In this document: piece after piece, positions 55,440 to 64,000 of the stretch | Layout: each line of letters starts with the position of its first letter | Numbering within the stretch: the stretch's first letter is position 1 | Assembly: GCA_963662175.1 (NCBI GenBank) | Contig: OY759215.1 | Coordinates: 56,933,213-56,997,212 of the forward strand | DNA from: Aradus depressus | Taxonomy: Eukaryota > Arthropoda > Insecta > Hemiptera > Aradidae | DNA: 64,000 bases | Reading direction: 5' to 3' | The notes under the pieces: generated by a model | Databases searched by the model: none | What the model was told of the DNA's origin: nothing | What the model saw: the letters and a program-made list of their open reading frames with translations, nothing else | Program-made: the position numbers and the translations under genes

Positions 55440-56290
55440 ATAGAAAAAAATATGGGCTTCTTCTGTGCCAACTACATCCTCAGCATCCCGATCTACCAAA
55501 CCTTGTCTGGGAGGGCTTGTGGGAGGAAATATACAATATACTTTGGACTTCTTCCTGGTCTCCCTTTTCATGTCGACCTAATGAAATATTAACCCTAGAG
55601 TTGCCAATGCTTTCCAGGGTGTCATATTTTGCTCATTCATATTTCTCCCGTATCAAGCGATTACAGTTCAAGTTCCAAAAAGCAATTGTCGATGCACCCT
55701 TCTATGTATTCAACCTTAACCTCCATAATGACCCTAAAATCCCTTATGTTATTGACCTCATCAAGTCCCACTTCTCTAAATTCCGCTCTATCCTTATCCA
55801 GGCTAACTCTCTCCCTCTCCAGATTCGCCATGCTCCTACTCTTCTTTCATTTAAGTCCCTACTTTTCCATTATCTCCTAACTCAGCAAACCTCTGATTCC
55901 TAAGGCTAGCTCCTATGAGATAGTTCTCGTCTTCCTATAAGTCTTTCACTCCAACTAGACAGATTGTCACTCTTCTGTTTCTTCAGTCCATTTTTTTACA
56001 ATTCATTCATATATAAGTCATTATTGTTATCATGTTTCACATTATTATTCATACTTGTTTTTCTAATTTTTCTATTTTTATTTTTTTATTTCTCTTTATT
56101 ATTTTTCACTAGTTTATTATATTGTTTTACCGATTGCCTGTTTTTAACATTTATATTTACTTCTAGAGACCTCATTTATTTTAATTTATATTTATATGAA
56201 CTGGCTGATACTTGTATACTCTTGTTTATTTTTTATATTATTATTCTTAGGGGACGTATGTCCCAGAATAAAGATTATTTTTCATTTCAT
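55440..56290 (+). pseudogene. 3' part of a jockey-like non-LTR retrotransposon
   Basis: One frame is open from about 55,450 to TAA at 55,901. Its C-terminal half (RIKRLQFKFQKAIVDAPFYV, LNLHNDPKIPYVIDLIKSHF) resembles the end of jockey-clade ORF2. The equivalent in the 17.7-kb element is the VFQSKTLRLITQ...LHRDLNI region. A long T-rich 3' untranslated region ends in CTTAGGGGACGTATGTCCCA and a CATTT-type tail near 56,290. This is the same ending as at 22,510-22,562, so the two are the same family. The catalytic part is missing. Confidence 0.75.
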
Positions 56291-56574
56291 AACCTTTCTT
56301 GTCAATCCCGTCGCTTGACTCGTGTCCTCCCGCTACCACCCAGATAATCCCCCCCAAGGCTGAGGCTGTGCTGGCCGAGAGACCTGCTAGCTTAAGATAG
56401 CATATATATCTGGGAGTACTGGTGATGAACAGCTTCTCCCCTCATTTCAGAAAAATATTAATGACTTTCTGCATTAGAAAAGTTGAACTTGATCCAATGC
56501 ATTTTTCAGAATTAAAAACAAAAACTCTGGTAGTCAGGAAATGGATTCTACAATTATGGCACTTTTCGGACTGT
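56291..56574. other. No recognisable feature
   Basis: Nothing supported. Confidence 0.4.
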
Positions 56575-56735
56575 CTCCCCTTTCACCTTTAAATGAGGTG
56601 AATACTTAACCCTTGGTGAATAAACCAGGGTAGGCAAAATTAAGGATTTCGACTGTGGAGTCGGGCTCGTGTCCGCCAGAGCGCTTATGACTTCTTAGTT
56701 AAAGACTGGGCATGAGTCACAATAACTCACTAAAT
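56575..56735 (+). mobile_element. tRNA-derived SINE family 1, 3' half
   Basis: CCAGGGTAGGCAAAATTAAG, GTCGGGCTCGTGTCCGCCAG and GGGCATGAGTCACAATAACT with a CTCACTAAATAACTT tail. Head and first half of body missing. Confidence 0.85.
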
Positions 56736-57494
56736 AACTTAAAATTTTGATTATCTGTAGAAACATAATATATACACAAATTTTCGTTTTATTTTGTTTT
56801 ATTTCCTCAAACGTCTATAAATCGAAATTACTTTGGCAGCCCTCGATATATCGACACCTCTTATATCGAGGTTCGACTATATTTGGCATTTTCACTAAAA
56901 GGTACCAACCAAATCAACTCTATATAGTCGCCTCTCTCTCACTTCTCGTTGAATCCTCACTTTCGCAAGTTAGATCTCACAAGTATCTAGCCACATTGAG
57001 AAAGTTGTGAGGAACCAAATTCTGCTAAGTATTCCGATGAAGCCGGCAAGAAAGGAGGACGGTAAGATTGTCTGGTTCGGGTTCCTGGCCCACGAGCACT
57101 GTTTGTGTAGAACCTAAAGTTTACCGCCCGACTTTGAGTTGGGAAGACTTCAACTCTCTTCAGCCTACATTTAAATAATTTCAAACAAGTGATGTATGTT
57201 CTCCCAGCCTCTGCACTCCTTTAATTAAATTACTTGGTCTCAAAATGGAAATTATTCAAAGAGGCTTTTGTGCTAAGTTGGGTGAGCACTTTCTTTTAGA
57301 ATATTTGAGAAAGCTAATTTAAAATAATATGTATACTTAGATTATCTAATTAATTATGATATGTTAGAAGTTGTCTAAGTAATTATGTCATTGATAAAAA
57401 AGATAATTGTTATACTGGATAAATGCGGACATTTAGTCTTCCAAAATTGTCTCAAGGCTAAGCTCATCTTCAGCTCACCAATCAGTTACTTTTT
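56736..57494. other. No recognisable gene
   Basis: Frames at 56,747-57,010 and 56,987-57,184 lack motifs. Confidence 0.4.
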
Positions 57495-58080
57495 CATTAC
57501 TTATACATTCATTACATCGGCAGTTATTATGGTATTTGAGTCGAGCCCCCTGTGTCTGGTCATCCCTTCTCTTCGACCAATTACGCAGAAAAGTAATAGG
57601 TGCCATCGTTATAGGATATTTCTTGATACCATCATAAAAATAGTACAGGAGCAATTTTTGGAGTTTTTGCTTGAAAAAGATTGGGAAAAGTGAAATTTCA
57701 GTGATAATTTACTTTGGCATACACCATTCCCCAGCTATGGAAATTTAAAAGAGAAATTTAATGTTCAATTTTTACCCCCTAATTCCAAAAATTAAAAAAA
57801 AAGTCTGTGTGATTAACAATAACTCCCGATAGAATGAATGTACCCAAGAATAAATATTATATGTGTACGCAGAACCCTATAAGGGCGACACCTATTAATT
57901 TTTAGGCAAATCGGCCAAAGGGAAGGGGTTGATTGGGGGGGGGGGGGGGGGGGGGGGGGTAGGTCAACACAAAAACTGCAAATAACTGCCGTTGTAATAA
58001 ATGTACCGACAAATAATTTAGTATGAGTATTCAGAAGTCCCTATGTAGTCAACTATTAATTTTTAGGCTAAAATTTTGAA
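57495..58080. repeat. DRF pieces in opposite orientations, with G25 run
   Basis: Forward unit at about 57,503-57,690 (ATTCATTACATCGGCAGTTA). Reverse piece at about 57,730-58,075 (AACAATAACTCCCGATAGAA, AATAACTGCCGTTGTAATAA). The reverse piece carries 25 consecutive G at 57,935-57,959, in the same place as the G19 run at 22,626. Confidence 0.8.
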
Positions 58081-59292
58081 GTGTGGGCGAATAGATAAAT
58101 TGAATGGGATTTTGGAAGAAGGGTCTATGTCTTGGTTTTTCAAATTTTACAGGAGCGCAATTTTGAACTGAAACAATTGCAGTATAATAAAAACCATCTG
58201 AAAATGACATAGACTCTTTTTCTATTGAAAAAATGCTGAAAACAGAAAGACTTTTTTACGATTTGTTGTTCCAAAATAAGGTCGGAACATAAAAAAAAAA
58301 GATTGATTAATACAAAATACTGCAAAAGTAGTGACTACGGTGAAGGTAACGACGTATATATTTATTATTTATTTAATTATTATTTTAAATAATTTTCTTT
58401 ATCACATTACTAAAGATAACATAGGCCCTTCTTCCATGTGACCTTCTCCGTTCGCGTCTTCATTAATCAAGGTACATGGCATCTAGTGGCTGAGTATTGA
58501 ACCTAAAACTATGCAGGTGCTTGCTCCACATCCCATAGGTCCTTCTTCCATGAAAACACGTTTAAAAAAAAATCACGACATAGGCTCTTTTTCCAGACAC
58601 CCATTCAATTGGTGCTTGGGAAGTAAATTGCCACCGACAACTTTTTTTCTATTGAATGTATTCTCAGATGAACTGTATGCTATATGTTTTTTATGTTTTA
58701 ACTGTATACTATAATTCTATTCTCCAACTTACATTATCAGTTGGCTAAAATAAATTTGGATATGCACAGCCTTGAACACGAAAAGAAACCCTAATTAAAA
58801 TAAAAATCAAATTTCCAGTTGAATCATTTCAACTTGTACTTTTTTTTTTACTTTGACCTCTTTCAGTAATTTTAATAAGGGTATCTTCTGTTTAAAGTTT
58901 TACAATATGACCTCATTATCTGCACAATACGTCTCTTAGCAACTTTGATACAGTATCGAAGTTGAGGCTTATTATAACTTCAACTTAACTTTTGATCGTT
59001 TCATTTCTTATTATCATTTTATTTCAGAAAGAAGCTACCTACTATTGAAAGTGTAACATTTCCTTTGTAATTTCTTTTATAATTCAAAATTGCATTTAAA
59101 TTCTCAATTGAAGATTTTTTCAATTAATACTGAATAATAGGAATAACACTAGATGAAAATAATAAATCTCGTATCCTCTCCCCTTTGAGCTATTACCCAG
59201 TGTTTCTTGCAAGTTTTTTTGTTATTCTGTACCCTGATTCTTTAAGGTTGTTACTAGTTTTTTCTCTATATTTATATTTTATATGTATTCAT
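58081..59292. other. No recognisable gene
   Basis: AT-rich. A trace of a DRF end (GGTGCTTGGGAAGTAAATTG, CCACCGACAACTTTTTTT) lies at about 58,610-58,650. Confidence 0.45.
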
Positions 59293-59390
59293 AGATATGC
59301 CACTCGTGATGACGCAGTTGCGTTGAAAGCCGGTTCTTGTCGGAAATAAAACTGCTTTACATTTATATGAGAATTTCGTCCCATAATATC
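59293..59390 (+). mobile_element. PLE-type terminus, single
   Basis: CACTCGTGATGACGCAGTTG, CGTTGAAAGCCGGTTCTTG forms an ACGC/GCGT stem in hammerhead-like layout. It is followed by AATAAAACTGC and GAGAATTTCGTCCCATAATA. Same family as the reverse copy at 36,226-36,330. Confidence 0.5.
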
Positions 59391-59629
59391 TTACTTATAT
59401 GAAAATAATTAAAATGTAGCCCTTAGAAACAGGATTCGAATGGACAGGATCATTTTTGTTATACAACTGTTTTGTCACTGAGACCGAGAACCAAGCTACA
59501 TCTAGAAGACAAAACAGCTTTGTCTCCGACCACTCGGAGCGAGGAAAATTTCGGGCCTAGGCAACAGTTGCGTGTCTATACAGTGCCTTTCGTGTGCTGA
59601 CTTGGGGTGGGAGGGTTGGAAGATGGCTT
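59391..59629. other. No recognisable feature
   Basis: Nothing supported. Confidence 0.4.
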
Positions 59630-59850
59630 AAGAAAAAACTCTTAACAACTGTCGTTGTAATGAAATTTATTGACATGAAATTTCAAAACCCCATAAGGAT
59701 AGCACTTAAGAAATTTCCGCGAAATCAGTCGAAGGCAAGGGAGCGATCTGAGAAGAGTATCAAGTCGATTGGCTTTGGAGGGATGCGAAAACATACTTGA
59801 TTAATTCATGCTGGGGAAGTACATAGCCGGTGATTCACCTTCGAACTTTT
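59630..59850 (-). repeat. DRF copy, reverse, 3' half
   Basis: ACAACTGTCGTTGTAATGAA to TTCATGCTGGGGAAGTACAT and AGCCGGTGATTCACC. Confidence 0.85.
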
Positions 59851-60231
59851 TCCGGTATTTTTTTTGTTACATCTTTTTTATTATATAATTTTTTATTTAT
59901 TTTTTCTATATTTTGTACATTATGACCTGAGAAAATGACGTAAGAACGTCCTGTCTTATTGTCGAGAAAAAACGCTTTTGGAAAAATTATAAAAAATATT
60001 TATCTAAATTCAAATTATAGTACTGTAAAACTGTATCAACTGTGTTTATTAGTAATATTATTCTTATACTAATTTTTTATTTATTTTGTTATTTTTTTTA
60101 CCATTATTGTTCTTAATGATCACATGTTTGTCCGACTCATAGATTTAATATCTACTTATATATCTAATTCATAAAGTATCTTGAAATATACACTTTTATG
60201 ACGTATCCGATTACCACGGTATGATTTAATG
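59851..60231. other. No recognisable feature
   Basis: AT-rich DNA, no supported frame. Confidence 0.4.
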
Positions 60232-60243
60232 GAAATAAATATT

Positions 60244-60477
60244 GTCATCCTTAAACTTCTCTGGGATGTTTCATTGTTGGTTAATTCCGGCATTTCTTCC
60301 AGAGGTGTCTTCTTATTCTTTTTCCGACAATATTTCGGGACTCTTACAAGTCCCTTCGTCACTATGAACGAAGTAGTAGTTCATAGTGACCGGAAGAAGG
60401 GACTTCTAAGAGTCCCGAAATATTGTCGGAAAAAGAATAAGAAGACACCTCTGGAAGAAATGCCGGAATTAACCAAC
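60244..60477. mobile_element. PLE-type palindrome with 12-bp target duplication
   Basis: Perfect 12-bp direct repeat GAAATAAATATT at 60,232-60,243 and 60,478-60,489. One-sided tail of about 30 bp (60,244-60,276) contains TTAAACTTCTCTGGGATGTT, identical to that of the 43.5-kb copy. Near-perfect arms of about 95 bp (TTCCAGAGGTGTCTTCTTAT; CGACAATATTTCGGGACTCT) flank a centre around AACGAAGTAGTAGTTC. The high arm identity marks a young insertion. There is no protein-coding content beyond chance frames. Confidence 0.9.
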
Positions 60478-60489
60478 GAAATAAATATT

Positions 60490-61447
60490 ATTAATGTAGG
60501 TGTTTCATGTTCCCCTGAGGTCATAATGTATATTCTCATATATTCTGGGGGTTGAGATTATTTTGAAGAATTTCACATCAGTGATATAACCTCGTTAAAA
60601 CCGTTTCGTTGGACAGTCTTCGACCCTATAAACCTTGTTAATATTTCTGGAGACAATATAAATTATTTCCTGGGGACTCTTGCCCTTCTCTTTAGTTTAC
60701 CTTGGACAATATAAACATTATCCTAGAGTTTGTAACAGTGGCACGTCTCAACTTTAATAAACTCATTAAACATCCCGTCCAATGCCTTCCCTCGCAAATA
60801 TTATTTTAATTTTATTTTACTTAAAATGTCTCCCTTTTAAAATAGAATGAAACATTTAAAAACTGGCAGTCAAGCTTTAATTTATTTAAATAAAATAATT
60901 ATTTATTTGAGAGCATGAGAACATAAAATAATCATAGGAGCAAAATGTACTTTAATTTAAAATGAACCAAACGAATTTTCCTCTCTCTCCACAAAGCCAT
61001 TGCTCCAATTTGATCTGAAACAATTTTATTGGAAAGTTCTCCCCCAAAGACGTCTTAGACGAGATTTACATCGAATCACTTCCTTGAAAACTTGGAGACT
61101 AAGATATCTGCATTGATTTTCGTTCGTAACTGCGATCTACGCTGCAACGAGATTCTGGTTTTTGTTTCGCTCGACAATATTTCAGAAGTGGGATATTTCA
61201 CAATTATTGATTTTTGAGAAAACGCCTTTGAAAGTTTCGTTTGCTTCTTAAAAAGTAGCTTCTGAACTTCTTGTTTTCGTTTCATATTATTGGAATGCAA
61301 CTTCATTTATGAGGGTTCACAGGTTCATAGACCAGTACTAAGACATTTCAAATTATCATGTTTATGAAACTAAACATTTGGGAAAACATGAAAATTCTAT
61401 AACAGGAAATGTACATTTTATATAGCTCTCAATTTTTGTATTTTCAG
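60490..61447. other. No recognisable gene
   Basis: AT-rich. A Lys-rich 76-codon minus-strand frame at 61,076-61,306 shows no family. Confidence 0.4.
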
Positions 61448-61662
61448 TTATCCGAGTTCAGAATATGAAAGAGGGTGAAAACTTGTATAAGAAAATTATG
61501 ACAAGTCACACTGTACATGACAACAAATTAGTTTATTCCAATGAACCTCCATTAGTACCAACACCAAATACAAAGCAATTACAACTAAAAACCCAATCTT
61601 GGTCCACGAACTTTAACATACTCAAAGTAGCGTCCCCACGCTTGGTCAGCCATCTTTTTTAA
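61448..61662 (+). other. Weak candidate coding exon
   Basis: A pyrimidine-rich stretch ending TTTTTGTATTTTCAG, an acceptable insect 3' splice site, precedes an open frame IRVQNMKEGENLYKKIMTSH and on to a stop at 61,660. The composition (LVPTPNTKQLQLKTQSWSTN) is compatible with protein. No homologous family is recognised, no partner exon was found, and it may be chance. Confidence 0.2.
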
Positions 61663-62060
61663 AAACAAACAAATACTTGATAATCTACACAAAATATCTA
61701 AATAAACTAATATTACTTTTATTATATCTTACAATAATAGAAATTAATTAAATCTATTAGAATAAATAATTTACAGAATAACTATACTAAATATATTATT
61801 ATAGGACTTTCTTATACCAACCAAGCTTACAGATCACTCTCTCTCTTCGCCTTCTAAAAATTATATCATACTGGCATTCCTGGGTATAAGAATGTCTACT
61901 TTCAAGATAACGCTGTACAAAGAGACAAACTGAAATGACTTTGAGAAGGGGAGGGGGAGAGAGATTATTCTGTAAGCGTTGTTGGTATAAGAAAACCCGG
62001 TAATGGCCACATCACATATATTTTTCTTAATTTTTTAATTTTCCAATAAAACTATATTTT
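61663..62060. other. No recognisable feature
   Basis: AT-rich DNA. Confidence 0.4.
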
Positions 62061-62074
62061 AAAGTTTGTTGCTA

Positions 62075-62296
62075 GGGAGCCATGGTGGCCGTGTGGGCTA
62101 GAGCGTAGGGCTTTGGTCGCATGGTCTCACCATGGTTTGCGGGTTCGAATCCCGTCCGGGAGTGAGTTTTATTTCATAGATAGAACTCCCTGCCGGAGCC
62201 ATGGATGTCGTAAATAATTGAATAACACAGTGACATGGCTAATATGCATCGAAAATAAGGCCAAAAAAAAAAAAGAAAAAAAAAAGAAAGAAAAAA
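62075..62296 (+). mobile_element. tRNA-derived SINE family 2 with A-rich tail
   Basis: The 14-bp direct repeats AAAGTTTGTTGCTA (62,061-62,074) and AAAGTTCGTTGCTA (62,297-62,310) differ at one base. The 5' part resembles a class II tRNA with long variable arm: GAGCCATGGTGGCCGTGTGG (A box), GTCTCACCATGG variable region, and B box GGTTCGAATCC at 62,142-62,152. A tRNA-unrelated body (TAGAACTCCCTGCCGGAGCC) and an A-rich tail interrupted by G (62,263-62,296) follow. The acceptor ends do not pair well and there is a downstream body, so I call a SINE and not a tRNA gene. It is a different family from the GAGGGCGCC SINE. Confidence 0.9.
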
Positions 62297-62310
62297 AAAG
62301 TTCGTTGCTA

Positions 62311-63249
62311 TGAGTTACGATTTAAAAATTACTTAGATATATTCCTTAAAGACATTTAGTTTACATTCTTCGGAGAGGCTATATCTTTTGTCCTATTGAT
62401 CCTATCTCAATCTGAGAACCAGAAACAATTTCCTTATAGTAACGATACACATAAGATAATAAACAAATTATAAAAAAAAAATACCAATAATCTAATCAAA
62501 AAACTTCAGAATGTTGATTTTTTTTTATTATCCTTTATTATTGCTCTTTATTGCGTTTGGGTGCACCTTGGTGTGCAACATCACCCGTCCGTCATCTAGA
62601 GGGAGCTAGTTGTTGCCAAGCCTACAGTAGGCTTGTAACTATTCTTGATAGTAACTATCCAGTCCTGGACAATGTCCTTGCAACGCTCTGGACTGAATTT
62701 TTTTGACTATACATACATTTCAATGTTTTGGCTGTTAGGGAGCTGTGTAACCTATAGTAATAACCATATTATTATCGATTGCATTTATTTATTACAGTTT
62801 GCCCAACTGCATTTAAAATAAAATTCACACAACTCCCCGACCGCGAACATATTAAAGAGAATAGTGTAATTTTGAAGTTTTTCTATTGAATTCCTGCTCG
62901 GGGTTTGTAAATATTATAATTCAATTATAACAACAGAAAGCTATCAAACAGCTGCTTATGAAATGAACATTGCTTATATTTTGTTTCATAAATAAGTTTG
63001 GGGAGGATACTTCATCTTCAAAATTTCTCCTGGGGCTCTGGCAGCCGTCCCTTCGCTCCCAACGCCGTCTATAAAATATTTTTTGACATGCTATTGAAAT
63101 TGACAGTGCTGAAGCCCAGGCAGAAAGTTTTTCTGAAGAACAATTTGTGAAGATAAATCTTGGTAAACAACGGAAATGGATAGACGAATTAGTGTAATAA
63201 AAAGAAGAAATGAATTGAGAAATGGTATATAATCTAAGGGGTTAGTTCC
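62311..63249. other. No recognisable gene
   Basis: AT-rich DNA with no supported frame or element end. Confidence 0.4.
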
Positions 63250-63583
63250 GCCAGTAAATATGTTACTGTTGTCATACCTTTCGGTGGATACCGTCGTCAC
63301 TGGCTGCTGGTCGAGTACTGTGGGCGAGCGCTTTCGATGTAAAGACATCATCTTCAAGCCACTGTTAATGTTGTACTGAGGTTAGTCCGTGTTTGTTGTC
63401 TTATAATGGTCCGTTTCAGGTAATTTGTTTATCTCTGTGGTCCGTGTCAGGTAGTCTGTTTGTCTGTGAGTTTGGTCTCAGGTAATCTGTTTACAGGTGT
63501 AATTAAGGGGTCGAAGTTGGTGGAGCGAATATATCAATGTCTCATGTCTGGGTGGGTATGTATTATTATAATGTATGATGTAT
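63250..63583 (-). mobile_element. PLE 3' region with hammerhead-like motif
   Basis: Downstream of the endonuclease frame on the minus strand. At 63,328-63,358 the order is CTTGAAGATGATGTC, TTT, ACATC, GAAAGCGC, with a perfect GATGT/ACATC stem. It matches the layout of the motifs at 24,172 and 36,300. The exact element end was not located. Confidence 0.6.
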
Positions 63584-64000
63584 CTATGGGTATTGTATCC
63601 TATGTCGCTTGGTTGGGCGGTGGTCCGTGTGTCCGTCTTCTGGTCTTTTCCGTTTGTGAGTATGTGGAAGTAGTTTGAGTGGGGTGAAAATCGTGTCAGA
63701 TTTTGTGTTTAGTTGTTCGTTAATGATGTTGTTGTGCGCAGTACGTATTTTGTATATTTCCATGTTTTCTAGTACCTATATCAAGTCTCCGTCCTTTTTG
63801 TTGTCGGTGTAAGAGGGTCATGCTGTCCTGGATGTTGGTGGGGTCGTGTCCATGGTCGTGTAGGTGGTTACTAAAGTTTGAGTCTCGTTTGTTGAGTCTG
63901 AATGAACGTATGTGTTCTGAATATCTGGTTTTGAGTGTTCTTCCTGTTTGTCCAATGTATGTGTGGTTACAGGTACATGTCAGTTTGTAGACGCCACTTG
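63584..64000 (-). pseudogene. PLE GIY-YIG endonuclease, frameshifted and cut by the window edge
   Basis: From the right edge the minus-strand frame reads SGVYKLTCTCNHTYIGQTGR, with both conserved GIY and YIG strands. Conserved residues follow (RTLKTRYSEHIRSF) and an FSNHLHDHGHD segment. The CTCN pair may belong to the zinc-binding CxC-type linker common before or within PLE nucleases. Near 63,760-63,790 the frame breaks, and the following conserved block (MEIYKIRTAHNNIINEQLNT) continues one phase away to a stop at about 63,584. The reverse transcriptase should lie beyond the window's right edge. The single frameshift makes this the best preserved PLE here. Confidence 0.85.

Noticed and set aside
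55964..56347. 127-codon Phe/Leu-rich frame resembling a membrane protein
   Set aside because: It is the T-rich 3' untranslated region of the jockey-like element, shared with 22.0-22.6 kb.
60229..60555. 108-codon frame and its minus-strand mirror with shared KKNKKTPLEEMPE peptide
   Set aside because: The peptide appears in both because the DNA is palindromic. It reflects element arms, not a protein.
62075..62165. Functional tRNA gene with long variable arm
   Set aside because: Acceptor ends do not pair well, a non-tRNA body and A-rich tail follow, and the whole is bounded by target duplications, so it is a SINE.
1..64000. Bacterial operon, promoter or ribosome binding site structure
   Set aside because: All recognised content is animal-type mobile DNA. 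No prokaryotic gene organisation is present.

Overview
This window looks like repeat-dense nuclear DNA from an animal, most likely an arthropod. It is AT-rich, and I found no intact host gene, operon, ribosomal RNA gene or functional tRNA gene. What it holds is mobile elements and their products: mariner, Helitron, hAT, several non-LTR retrotransposons of jockey-like and RTE-like type, Penelope-like elements (PLEs) with GIY-YIG endonuclease fragments, two tRNA-derived SINE families, several palindromic elements, and at least one abundant dispersed repeat family that I cannot classify. The species cannot be named from this sequence alone.

Layout. Positions 1-2,400 hold rearranged copies of the unclassified dispersed family (called DRF here), including a 134-bp tandem array. 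A non-autonomous Helitron follows at 2,419-4,906. It has a 5' TC, a 3' hairpin and CTAG, and two internal tandem arrays (about 143 bp and 33 bp). Its last base abuts a 12.7-kb satellite array (4,907-17,638). The satellite has 19 complete higher-order units in two classes whose lengths differ in steps of about 135 bp. Its basic monomer is recognisably the reverse complement of the body of the tRNA-derived SINE found elsewhere in the window. Next come a 5'-truncated jockey-like reverse transcriptase (minus strand, 17.7-18.5 kb) and a decayed mariner transposase (minus strand, 18.5-19.2 kb).

From 20 kb to the end, copies of DRF alternate with insertions, several of them nested and datable in order. 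A retrotransposon 3' end sits inside DRF with a 7-bp target duplication. PLE-type palindromes sit inside DRF or unique DNA with perfect 12-bp target duplications. A hAT element lies inside a SINE. There is also an 11-copy, nearly identical 57-bp minisatellite (28.4-29.0 kb) next to an 828-bp large palindrome. PLE endonuclease fragments are at 38.4, 48.9 and 63.6-64.0 kb. Three decayed reading frames of unknown function (38.8, 42.7 and 46.4 kb) and one weak candidate host exon (61.4 kb) are the only other coding traces.

How the parts relate. PLE terminal sequences carry a conserved fold resembling a hammerhead ribozyme core, and they occur both as single ends behind a PLE endonuclease and as head-to-head pairs without one. 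The SINE family has supplied both dispersed copies and, apparently, the satellite. These two links, SINE to satellite and PLE end to palindromic non-autonomous element, are the most interesting content here.
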